Assembly: GCA_947584105.1 (NCBI GenBank)
Contig: CANPWK010000044.1
Location: 1-9,208 of the forward strand
Direction: 5' to 3'
DNA from: an uncultured Bacilli bacterium
Lineage (GTDB): Bacteria > Bacillota_I > Bacilli_A > RF39 > UBA660
Length of the DNA: 9,208 nucleotides
Under the pieces are notes generated by a model. That model saw only the letters and a list, made by a program, of their open reading frames with translations. It searched no databases and was not told the origin of the DNA. Positions 1-6,015 of this stretch are shown here, piece after piece. A program made the position numbers and the translations under genes. Each line of letters begins with the position of its first letter. The stretch's first letter is position 1.

Positions 1-2
1 CA

Positions 3-83
3 GAAGAAATTGGAATTTCTCAGGCTCAAATATCTAGATTAGAAAAAAGTGGCTTAGAAAAAATTAAAAAAAATGTCGAATAA
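3..83 (+). CDS. sigG: RNA polymerase sporulation sigma factor, C-terminal end only (SigG-like)
   Basis: Partial gene cut by the left window edge; only the last 26 codons and the TAA are present. The peptide reads EEIGISQAQISRLEK followed by SGLEKIKKNVE. This is the recognition helix and C-terminal tail of sigma region 4.2, which contacts the -35 element. From memory, the wording EIGISQAQ-SRLEK is closest to sigma-G of endospore formers; sigma-F usually has LGISQVQVSRLEK and sigma-E has LGISQSYISRLEK. Sigma-G directs late forespore transcription in sporulation. The YlmC-family gene downstream supports this, because sigG lies close to ylmC in Bacillus. Sigma-F remains possible since only 26 residues are visible. 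The stop is followed almost at once by the promoter of a putative small RNA. Confidence 0.75.
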   Translation, partial: EEIGISQAQISRLEKSGLEKIKKNVE

Positions 84-86
84 GGG

Positions 87-115
87 TTGATTAATAATAA
101 AATATATGATATTAT
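87..115 (+). promoter_or_regulatory. Promoter of the putative small RNA
   Basis: A -35 candidate TTGATT (87-92, 4/6 match) is followed by a 17-base spacer and the -10 TATTAT (110-115, 5/6 match). A TG at 107-108 gives an extended -10 (TGaTATTAT). A 6-base discriminator puts the start at G122, the first base of a perfect hairpin. It starts 4 bases after the sigma-factor stop codon. In such AT-rich DNA -10-like words are common, so the call rests on spacing, the TG element and the structure downstream. Confidence 0.5.
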
Positions 116-121
116 TTATTT

Positions 122-235
122 GTATCCAACTAATATGGATACAAGCGCATTCTAATTGTAATCATCAAATGCGCACATGTTCAGTTAGCTTTAGTAATCT
201 CTGACTGAAAAAAAGGAATATAATTCCTTTTTTTG
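122..235 (+). ncRNA. Putative ~113-nt small RNA: three hairpins plus intrinsic terminator
   Basis: Between the sigma-factor tail and ylmC lie three consecutive hairpins and a terminator. H1 pairs 120-128 with 136-144 (9 bp, 7-nt loop); from the predicted start at G122 it is 7 bp beginning at +1. H2 pairs 145-151 with 168-174 (GCGCATT/AATGCGC, loop 152-167), directly abutting H1. H3 pairs 180-188 with 201-209 (9 bp with one G-U, loop 189-200). A 12-bp terminator stem follows at 208-234. GC-containing arms stand out in very AT-rich surroundings. ylmC appears to have its own promoter further down (275-303), so this is more likely a stand-alone RNA than a leader. It could instead be the structured 3' UTR of the sigma-factor mRNA or a regulatory leader. 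I do not recognise the family. Confidence 0.55.
208..234 (+). terminator. Intrinsic terminator ending the small RNA (and sigma-factor transcript)
   Basis: Seven A then GGAAT (208-219), a 3-base ATA loop, then ATTCC and seven T (223-234): a perfect 12-bp stem with a U-tract. The A-run on the 5' side means it could also work on the opposite strand, although no minus-strand gene runs into it here. The first two bases overlap the 3' arm of hairpin H3. Confidence 0.8.
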
Positions 236-274
236 TTATTATAAATAAATTAATTAAAGGCATAGTATTTAAAA

Positions 275-303
275 TTAATAATAAACTTGGAATTTCATAT
301 ATT
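275..303 (+). promoter_or_regulatory. Candidate promoter of ylmC, fused to its ribosome site
   Basis: A weak -35 TTAATA (275-280), 17-base spacer and -10 TATATT (298-303, 5/6) are followed by 6 bases and then GGTGGTATT directly before the ATG at 319. The spacing is identical to three stronger promoters in this window (before the GT, rarA and DUF1848 genes), which is the main reason to believe it. Predicted start is G310, giving a 9-nt leader. No TG extension is present. An alternative start region with a sigma-G-like -10 (CATAGTA, 261-267) lies upstream. Confidence 0.4.
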
Positions 304-318
304 TAATTAGGTGGTATT

Positions 319-549
319 ATGCGTCTTTCTGATTTACAGAATAAAGATATTATTAATGTTAATAGCGGTAAGAAAATTGGCAATATTATTGATATTAATA
401 TCGATTCTAATGGAAATTCTACTGGAATCATTGTTGAGAAAAATAAATTTATTATTTCAAGATTTTCAAATAATGGAGAAGTTCTTATAAAATGGTCACA
501 AATTGAAAAAATTGGAGAGGATGTTATTTTAGTTAAAAATGAAAGTTAA
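319..549 (+). CDS. ylmC: YlmC/YmxH-family PRC-barrel sporulation-associated protein
   Basis: A 76-residue protein with a full PRC-barrel-like fold pattern: N-terminal MRLSDLQNKDIINVNSGKK, a central beta-rich stretch and the family-typical end WSQIEKIGEDVILV (about residues 59-72). Bacillus YlmC and YmxH are about this length and end in the same IGEDVILV pattern, so the gene looks complete. The family is annotated as sporulation-associated, but its molecular role is not established; PRC barrels often mediate RNA or protein binding. The location just downstream of a sigma-G-like gene matches the Bacillus arrangement, although other ylm genes that lie between or after in Bacillus are absent here. 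The start is preceded by AGGTGG (309-314). No signal peptide or membrane segment is visible. Confidence 0.88.
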   Translation: MRLSDLQNKDIINVNSGKKIGNIIDINIDSNGNSTGIIVEKNKFIISRFSNNGEVLIKWSQIEKIGEDVILVKNES

Positions 550-555
550 ATTATC

Positions 556-584
556 TTTTCAAACAATAGTAAACATGTTATAAT
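556..584 (+). promoter_or_regulatory. Promoter of the glycosyltransferase operon
   Basis: TTTTCA (556-561), 17-base spacer, then consensus TATAAT (579-584) preceded by TG at 576-577 (TGtTATAAT, perfect extended -10). The next 6 bases (ATAATT) form the discriminator and GGTGATTTA then leads straight into the ATG at 600. Predicted start is G591, giving a 9-nt leader. This is the best promoter match in the window. Confidence 0.75.
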
Positions 585-599
585 ATAATTGGTGATTTA

Positions 600-1637
600 A
601 TGAAAGTATTGTTATATACTGAAGGTTTGAAGGCTATTGCTAAATCGGGTTTAGGTAAGGCAATTAAGCATCAAATGCAAGCGTTAAAAGAAAATAATGT
701 TGAATATACAACTGATTTAAATGATGATTATGATATTTTGCATATAAACTTTTATGGCCCTAAATCATATTTATTTGCCAAAAAAGCTAAAAAAGAAGGG
801 AAAATTGTAGTTTATCATGCACATTCAACAGAAGAAGACTTTAAAAATTCGTTTATTGGGTCAAACATAGTTTCACATCAATTTAAAAGTTGGCTAGTAA
901 CTTGTTATTCCTTAGGAGATGTTATATTAACTCCAACACCATATTCAAAAAGATTATTAGAAAGTTATGGTTTAACCCAACCAATTAAAGCGATTAGTAA
1001 TGGAGTAGACGTTAATTTTTTTAAGCACGATGATGCTTTAGGAAAAAATTTTCGAAAAGAATATAATTATAGTAAGAATGATAAAATTATTATGGCGGTA
1101 GGTCTTTATATAGAAAGAAAAGGAATTTTAGACTTTGTAGAATTAGCTAAAAGATTACCTCAATACAAATTTATTTGGTTTGGGTATTCCCCTTTAGCAG
1201 CTTCTCCTATAAAAATTAGACAAGCTGTCAATACTAAATTAGATAATCTATTGTTCGCTGGTTATGTTGAACCAAACAAATTAAAAGAAGCTTATAGTGG
1301 TGCGGATTTATATCTATTTCCAACTTTAGAAGAAACTGAAGGAATCCCAATATTGGAAGCTTGTAGTGCGAAAATTAAATCTATTATTCGAGATATTCCT
1401 GTTTTTGATGAATGGCTAGAAGATGGAGTTAATGTATATAAAGCTAAAGATGTAGATGAATTTGAAGAAAAGATTATTAAAATATTAGAAGGGAAATTAC
1501 CAGATTTAACAGAAGCCGGATATAAGGTTGCAAAAGAAAGAGATGTAAAAAAAGTTGGGGTTGAACTTATTAATATATATAAAGATATATTAAAAAAGAA
1601 GGATTTAAAAGATGAAAGTGAAGAAAATATCAATTAA
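600..1637 (+). CDS. GT4-family glycosyltransferase, likely membrane glycolipid type
   Basis: A 345-residue GT-B fold enzyme of glycosyltransferase family 4. The N-terminal acceptor domain has MKVLLYTEGLKAIAKSGLGK with a Gly-rich loop near residue 17, then ILHIN (46-50) and VYHAHSTEEDF (71-81). The C-terminal nucleotide-sugar domain has VGLYIERKG (167-175, with the phosphate-contacting R172/K173) and the E-X7-E motif (E245 to E253 in EETEGIPILEA). No membrane span is present, so it should act at the inner face of the membrane. From memory the N-terminal wording resembles LafB/CpoA-type enzymes that add a second sugar to glucosyl-diacylglycerol for glycolipids and lipoteichoic acid anchors. That substrate is an inference and no symbol is given. 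It is first in an operon; its last 26 bases overlap the next gene. The ATG at 600 follows GGTGAT by 3 bases. Confidence 0.82.
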   Translation: MKVLLYTEGLKAIAKSGLGKAIKHQMQALKENNVEYTTDLNDDYDILHINFYGPKSYLFAKKAKKEGKIVVYHAHSTEEDFKNSFIGSNIVSHQFKSWLVTCYSLGDVILTPTPYSKRLLESYGLTQPIKAISNGVDVNFFKHDDALGKNFRKEYNYSKNDKIIMAVGLYIERKGILDFVELAKRLPQYKFIWFGYSPLAASPIKIRQAVNTKLDNLLFAGYVEPNKLKEAYSGADLYLFPTLEETEGIPILEACSAKIKSIIRDIPVFDEWLEDGVNVYKAKDVDEFEEKIIKILEGKLPDLTEAGYKVAKERDVKKVGVELINIYKDILKKKDLKDESEENIN

Positions 1638-2187
1638 TGATACATATGAAATCATTTTATGTTTTACTAAAAAAGATGATGAAACATTTATTGAAATCTA
1701 TTATAAAAATAAACAATTAAATAAATTTAATATTATAGGATGCTTTAGTACTGATACATTTGATCTTCATCTTAATTATGCATATAACGATAAATCATTT
1801 ATTGTTTATAAATATAGATATTTAGATAATACTACGCAAACAGTAGTTACTGATATTTTAAAATTCTTTGATTTTAAGATGGAAGGCAATATAATTGATA
1901 CATATCAAAACTTAATTGATTATTTTAATGCCAATGGTGGTAATTTAATCTTAGATAAAAACTATGCCAACAAAAAATATGCTGTTAAAAATCCGATAAA
2001 AAAAGTTTTAAAAGATTATTATTTAACGTTAAGTAATTATAATGAATTAAACGATTCTGTAAAAAAAGTTATCAATTCTAATTTATCTGAAGATGAAATT
2101 TGTAATATTATAGATTTAAATGATTATCGAAAAAGTCATGCTTTAAATAGTTATAATGCAAATAATAAGGGAATGAGAAAAAAATGA
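1612..2187 (+). CDS. Uncharacterised 191-aa protein in the glycosyltransferase operon
   Basis: Not recognised. The protein is Lys/Asn-rich with no signal peptide or membrane span, so probably cytoplasmic. Residues about 1-90 have the alternating pattern of a beta-rich domain (MKVKKISINDTYEIILCF, then FIEIYYKNKQL, then FIVYKYRYLD). Residues about 95-172 look helical (for example PIKKVLKDYYLTLSNYNEL) and end in a polar tail rich in Asn/Lys. Three cysteines are scattered and do not form a metal motif. The start is well supported: AGAAGGA at 1597-1603 lies 8 bases before the ATG. The gene begins inside the glycosyltransferase (26-base overlap) and its TGA overlaps the next ATG (ATGA), so translation of the three genes is probably coupled. 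That suggests a shared envelope-related role, which is inference only. Confidence 0.75.
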   Translation: MKVKKISINDTYEIILCFTKKDDETFIEIYYKNKQLNKFNIIGCFSTDTFDLHLNYAYNDKSFIVYKYRYLDNTTQTVVTDILKFFDFKMEGNIIDTYQNLIDYFNANGGNLILDKNYANKKYAVKNPIKKVLKDYYLTLSNYNELNDSVKKVINSNLSEDEICNIIDLNDYRKSHALNSYNANNKGMRKK

Positions 2188-2999
2188 ATTATAAAAAAAT
2201 TATAATAATTATGCTAATATTATCTTGTATAACAGGATGTGGCAAATTTAAAGAGTATAAAACTAGTTTTAAAGCTTTTAACGAAACCATTAATATTACT
2301 CTTTACACAACAAATGTCAAAAAAGGAAATCAGGCTATAGATGATATTAAAAAAATATATAAGGATTCTAAAAAAATATTAAAAGAAGTCCAAAGTATAG
2401 ATGAAAATAAAAGTATATCAAATAAATTAAAAGATTTAATTACGTATAAAATTAATATAAATAATAAAAGTAAGAGCTTTATAAAATTTGATGATATTAA
2501 GATTAAAAACAATAAATTAAATAGCAAAAATATTTATCTTGAACCATATATTAAAGGATATACTATAAATAAAGTATATGAATATCTAAAAGAAAAGGGA
2601 ATCAGCAAATTTTTTATCAATTCTAACAGTCAAGTATTAGCAGGGGATACATATTCAAAAAAATATTATACAGTAGCTTTAGTTAGCCCGTTTAATAATA
2701 AAATTATGAAAATGCAGAAAGTAAAAAATCAATATGTTATTACTAAAAGTATTTATGATTCTTTTTATAAAAATGAATATTTCCAAGATACCTCAATAAA
2801 ATCAAAAAATGATAATGTTAGTGTAACAGTTATTACAGATGATATTTTAACTGGTGATATGCTTTCAACTGTATTATTCTTATTACCTATAGAAAAAGGA
2901 AAGCAAGTAATTAAAAATTATAATGTCAAAGCAATATGGTGTTATAAAATAAATGGTCAAGAAAAAATAGAATATACAGATAATATTGATGAATATTAA
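2184..2999 (+). CDS. ApbE-like lipoprotein, degenerate flavin transferase homologue
   Basis: A 271-residue predicted lipoprotein. It has positive residues MNYKK, a hydrophobic stretch and a lipobox ITGC with the acylated Cys at 19, so it should sit on the outer face of the membrane. The C-terminal half matches the ApbE (FAD:protein FMN transferase) plan: YLEPYIKGYTINKVYEYLKEKG (118-139) aligns with the family's GGIAKGYA-D segment, FFINSNSQVLAG with the usual NAGGN strand, and SVTVITDDILTGDMLST (213-229) with the Mg-binding D-x3-T (D225, T229). Several active-site features look lost: the NAGGN glycines are NSNSQ, the H-I-x-D-P-x-TG-x-P loop expected near residue 200 is absent, and the middle is shortened relative to usual 310-350 aa members. 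The fold is probably retained without normal flavin transfer. It is last in the operon, ATGA-overlapped, with AAGGGA 11 bases upstream. Confidence 0.72.
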   Translation: MNYKKIIIIMLILSCITGCGKFKEYKTSFKAFNETINITLYTTNVKKGNQAIDDIKKIYKDSKKILKEVQSIDENKSISNKLKDLITYKININNKSKSFIKFDDIKIKNNKLNSKNIYLEPYIKGYTINKVYEYLKEKGISKFFINSNSQVLAGDTYSKKYYTVALVSPFNNKIMKMQKVKNQYVITKSIYDSFYKNEYFQDTSIKSKNDNVSVTVITDDILTGDMLSTVLFLLPIEKGKQVIKNYNVKAIWCYKINGQEKIEYTDNIDEY

Positions 3000-3020
3000 A
3001 CAATCGCAAAGATTGTTTTC
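2998..3020 (+). terminator. Weak intrinsic terminator after the ApbE-like gene
   Basis: AAACAATC (2998-3005), a 5-base GCAAA loop and GATTGTTT (3011-3018) form a perfect 8-bp stem starting in the stop codon. The T-rich tract is short and broken by a C (TTTTCTTATT). The 3' arm contains the TTGTTT that serves as the -35 of the smc promoter. Confidence 0.5.
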
Positions 3021-3041
3021 TTATTAAAAATTTGTTATAAT
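3013..3041 (+). promoter_or_regulatory. Promoter of smc-holA
   Basis: TTGTTT (3013-3018), 17-base spacer, then TATAAT (3036-3041) with TG at 3033-3034 (TGtTATAAT, perfect extended -10). The start is expected near 3048-3049, just inside the in-frame ATG at 3047. This argues that translation begins at the downstream GTG at 3074, leaving a leader of about 26 nt with a Shine-Dalgarno site. The -35 overlaps the terminator arm of the upstream operon. Confidence 0.65.
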
Positions 3042-3073
3042 TATTTATGGAAATTAGAAGGGAATGCTGTTTT

Positions 3074-6013
3074 GTGTATTTAAAAAAAATAATTGCGCAT
3101 GGATTTAAATCTTTTGCAGATAATATAACAATTGATTTTGACAATAGCATAGTTGGGATAGTTGGACCTAATGGCAGTGGAAAAAGCAATATAGTGGATG
3201 CTATTAGATGGGTTTTAGGTGAACAATCAATTAAATCTCTGCGTGGAAATAATTTAACAGACGTCATATTTGCTGGTAGTAAAAGTAGAAATCCTATGAA
3301 TGCAGCTAGTGTTACTTTAATATTTGATAATAAAGATAATTATATACCTATTAGTTATGATGAGGTAGCAATTAAAAGAAGATTATATAAAGATGGAACT
3401 AATGAATATTTTTTAAATGGGGAAAAAGTAAGACTTAAAGATATTAATAATATTTTAATGGATAGTGGAATTGCAAAAGAAAGCTTTAATATCATTTCAC
3501 AAGGAAAAATAGAAGAAATTTTAGATAGTAAGCCAGAAAATAGAAGAATTATTTTTGAAGAAGCTGCAGGTGTTATTAAATATAAAAAACGTAAAGAAGA
3601 AGCTTTTAGAAAATTAGATCGTACTTATGAAAATATGACTAGAGTAAATGATATTATAAATGAATTAGAAACACAAATAGTACCTTTAAAAGAACAAAGA
3701 GAAGCAGCTATTCAATATCAAGAATTATCAGAACAACTAAAAAAGTTAGAAATAGCTTTAATCGTTGCTGACATTACCAATATCAATGATAAATATCATC
3801 ATAATAAACAAGAAATAGAAAAATTATCTAATAATTTAACAAATATTAAAGTAGATAATAATAAAAATGAAACGCAAATTATAAAATTAAAAGTCGATAT
3901 TACTAAAAATGAAGAACAATTAAAAGAATTACAGCAACAATTAATTGATATTACCAAAGAAACTGAGCAATTAAAATCCCAAAAAAATATTATAATAGAG
4001 CGTCAAAAATATCAAGTAGAAGATTATAAATTACATAATAATATTATTTCTTTAAAAGAAGAAGAATATAAATTAAAAAATGATATTACTATTTTAGAAG
4101 AAGAAATTAAAATAAAATTACAAGATTTAGAAAACTTAGATAAAAAAATTGAAATAGAAACTGCAAATAATAATAAATTGAAAAAGGAAAAAGATGATAT
4201 TAATAATAAATTAAACATACAATTAAAATTAGAAAATAGATTAAATAATGATATTGATTTACTTAAAGAAAATATAGAATCTAATGCTAATTTACCTTAT
4301 TCTGTTAAAAAAATATTGGAAAATCCTAAATTAAACGGCATATATGATACTGTTGGCAATATAATAGAAGTTGAGGAATTATATTCAAAAGCTATTAGTA
4401 TCGCACTTTCTGCTAATATATCAAATATTGTTGTTGAAAATGAAAACTGTGCCAAAGAGGCTATAAATTATTTAAAAGAAAACAAATTAGGTAGAGCAAC
4501 TTTTTTCCCAATTAATGTTATTAAACCAAAATATATTCCTGATAATATAATTAATACTGTTAAGATTGATGGTTTTATTGATATTGCTTCTAATTTAGTT
4601 AAATATGATAATAAATATGATAATATCTTAAAAAATTTGCTTGGTAATATTTTGATAGTAAATAATATTGAAGTAGCTAATAAAATTAGTAAAATGATTA
4701 ATCATAGTTATCGTGTAGTTACGTTAGATGGTGAAATTATTCACGTCGGCGGTTCGCTTACTGGAGGTACTTTAAAAAGCAAAAACATTATTCTAGATAA
4801 ATATGAATTGGAAGAAAAATTAAAGAAAAAGAATGAATGCCTTGAAAATGTTAAATTATTAGAAGATAAGATTAACATTATAGATGAAAAAATAGCAAAC
4901 ATTATTGATAAATTATATTTACTAAATAAAGATAAGATGTTATTAAAAGAAGCAATTAAACAAAAAGAAGAAACTAAAGAAAATAACAATAATAGATTAC
5001 ATGATATATTAAATGAAATATCAGGAACTAATAATATTATTAACGATAGTCTAATTAATGAGGAAGAGGAAATTATTCAAAAGTATTATAATGCGGAGAA
5101 AAGAAAAGAAGAAATAAATCAAAAAATTGAATTGGCAAATAGAACAAAAATAGAATTAAAAGATACTTTAGATAATATGGAATACATCTTAAAAAAAGAT
5201 AATAATCAATATCAAGAAACCAATAATTTACTTAAAAATTTGGAAATTGAAGTTAATAGATATGATGTTAAACTAGATAATTTACTTAATATTCTAAATG
5301 AAGAATATACAATAACTTATGAAAAAGCTAAAAGTATATACCAATTAGATATTGAAGAAAAAGATGCTAGAATTAAAGTTAATGATTTAAAAAAGAAAAT
5401 TAAAAATTTAGGAATTATTAATATCGGAGCTATTACAGAATATGATAGGATAAGTGAAAGATATGAATTTTTACTAAATCAACACAATGATTTAGTAAAT
5501 GCTAAAAATACATTAATTAATATCATTGAAGATATGGATAAAACTATGCAAAAAGAATTTTTAACTACATTTAATGTTATCGCAAACAACTTTCAAGAAA
5601 CTTTTAAAGAGCTTTTTAAAGGTGGAGAAGCTAGATTGGAACTTACTGATAAAGAAAATATTTTAGAAACAGGAATTGATATTATTGCCTCTCCTCCTGG
5701 AAAAACATTAAAAAATATTAATTTATTAAGTGGGGGAGAGAAAACTTTTACAGCTATTTCCTTATTATTTGCTATTTTAAAATCTCGAATAATGCCTTTT
5801 TGTGTGCTTGATGAAGTAGAAGCATCTTTAGATGAAGTAAATGTTCAAGCCTTCGGAGAATATTTATTAAAGTTGAAAGATAAAACACAATTTATTGTTA
5901 TTACACATAAAAAAAAGACTATGGAATATGCCAATATTTTATATGGTATAACAATGCAAGAAAGTGGAATTAGTAAGCTAGGTAGTGTTAAATTGGATAA
6001 TATAGAGGCATAA
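3074..6013 (+). CDS. smc: Chromosome partition/condensation ATPase SMC (short-arm form)
   Basis: SMC dimerises, binds ScpAB and extrudes DNA loops to compact and segregate chromosomes. I choose the GTG at 3074 rather than the in-frame ATG at 3047. SMCs start MYLK, matching (V/M)YLKKIIAHGFKSFAD; AGAAGGGA sits at 3056-3063; and the ATG lies at or before the predicted transcript start. The product is 979 aa. In this numbering: Walker A GPNGSGKS 31-38, N-terminal head to about 165, coiled coil about 165-400, hinge about 402-571 ending in GGSLTGG (559-565), second coil to about 775. The C-terminal head follows, with signature LSGGE 885-889, Walker B VLDE with D913/E914, D-loop ASLDE and switch His945. 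All ATPase motifs are intact. Typical SMCs are near 1,180 aa; the deficit is in the arms. Mycoplasma P115/SMC has about this short length. It is followed after 2 bases by holA. Confidence 0.95.
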   Translation: MYLKKIIAHGFKSFADNITIDFDNSIVGIVGPNGSGKSNIVDAIRWVLGEQSIKSLRGNNLTDVIFAGSKSRNPMNAASVTLIFDNKDNYIPISYDEVAIKRRLYKDGTNEYFLNGEKVRLKDINNILMDSGIAKESFNIISQGKIEEILDSKPENRRIIFEEAAGVIKYKKRKEEAFRKLDRTYENMTRVNDIINELETQIVPLKEQREAAIQYQELSEQLKKLEIALIVADITNINDKYHHNKQEIEKLSNNLTNIKVDNNKNETQIIKLKVDITKNEEQLKELQQQLIDITKETEQLKSQKNIIIERQKYQVEDYKLHNNIISLKEEEYKLKNDITILEEEIKIKLQDLENLDKKIEIETANNNKLKKEKDDINNKLNIQLKLENRLNNDIDLLKENIESNANLPYSVKKILENPKLNGIYDTVGNIIEVEELYSKAISIALSANISNIVVENENCAKEAINYLKENKLGRATFFPINVIKPKYIPDNIINTVKIDGFIDIASNLVKYDNKYDNILKNLLGNILIVNNIEVANKISKMINHSYRVVTLDGEIIHVGGSLTGGTLKSKNIILDKYELEEKLKKKNECLENVKLLEDKINIIDEKIANIIDKLYLLNKDKMLLKEAIKQKEETKENNNNRLHDILNEISGTNNIINDSLINEEEEIIQKYYNAEKRKEEINQKIELANRTKIELKDTLDNMEYILKKDNNQYQETNNLLKNLEIEVNRYDVKLDNLLNILNEEYTITYEKAKSIYQLDIEEKDARIKVNDLKKKIKNLGIINIGAITEYDRISERYEFLLNQHNDLVNAKNTLINIIEDMDKTMQKEFLTTFNVIANNFQETFKELFKGGEARLELTDKENILETGIDIIASPPGKTLKNINLLSGGEKTFTAISLLFAILKSRIMPFCVLDEVEASLDEVNVQAFGEYLLKLKDKTQFIVITHKKKTMEYANILYGITMQESGISKLGSVKLDNIEA

Positions 6014-6015
6014 TA

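Noticed and set aside
120..234. Known riboswitch or T-box leader for ylmC
   Set aside because: I see no T-box GGTGG-pairing core, no specifier-loop layout and none of the conserved riboswitch cores I know. ylmC also appears to have its own promoter downstream of the terminator. A novel leader is not excluded.
540..561. Hairpin after the ylmC stop as a terminator
   Set aside because: Only a short all-A/T imperfect pairing (GAAAG with CTTTT) with no proper U-tract, below what AT-rich DNA gives by chance.
2184..2187. Mycoplasma-like recoding of TGA to Trp
   Set aside because: Trp is TGG in all genes, no gene has an internal in-frame TGA, and the TGA here is a clean ATGA stop/start overlap.
3047..3073. 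ATG at 3047 as the smc start
   Set aside because: It has no ribosome site, overlaps the predicted transcript start, and adds MEIRRECCF, which is not an SMC-like N-terminus. The GTG at 3074 fits better.
1292..4989. Minus-strand open frames inside the GT, lipoprotein and smc genes
   Set aside because: They mirror strongly supported plus-strand genes, are hydrophobic or Ser/Leu-rich artefacts of antisense AT-rich codons, and lack homology-like motifs.
3760..5460. Repeats in the SMC arms
   Set aside because: The repeated GAA/AAA/ATT-rich runs reflect Glu, Lys, Asn and Ile codons of a coiled coil, not DNA repeats.
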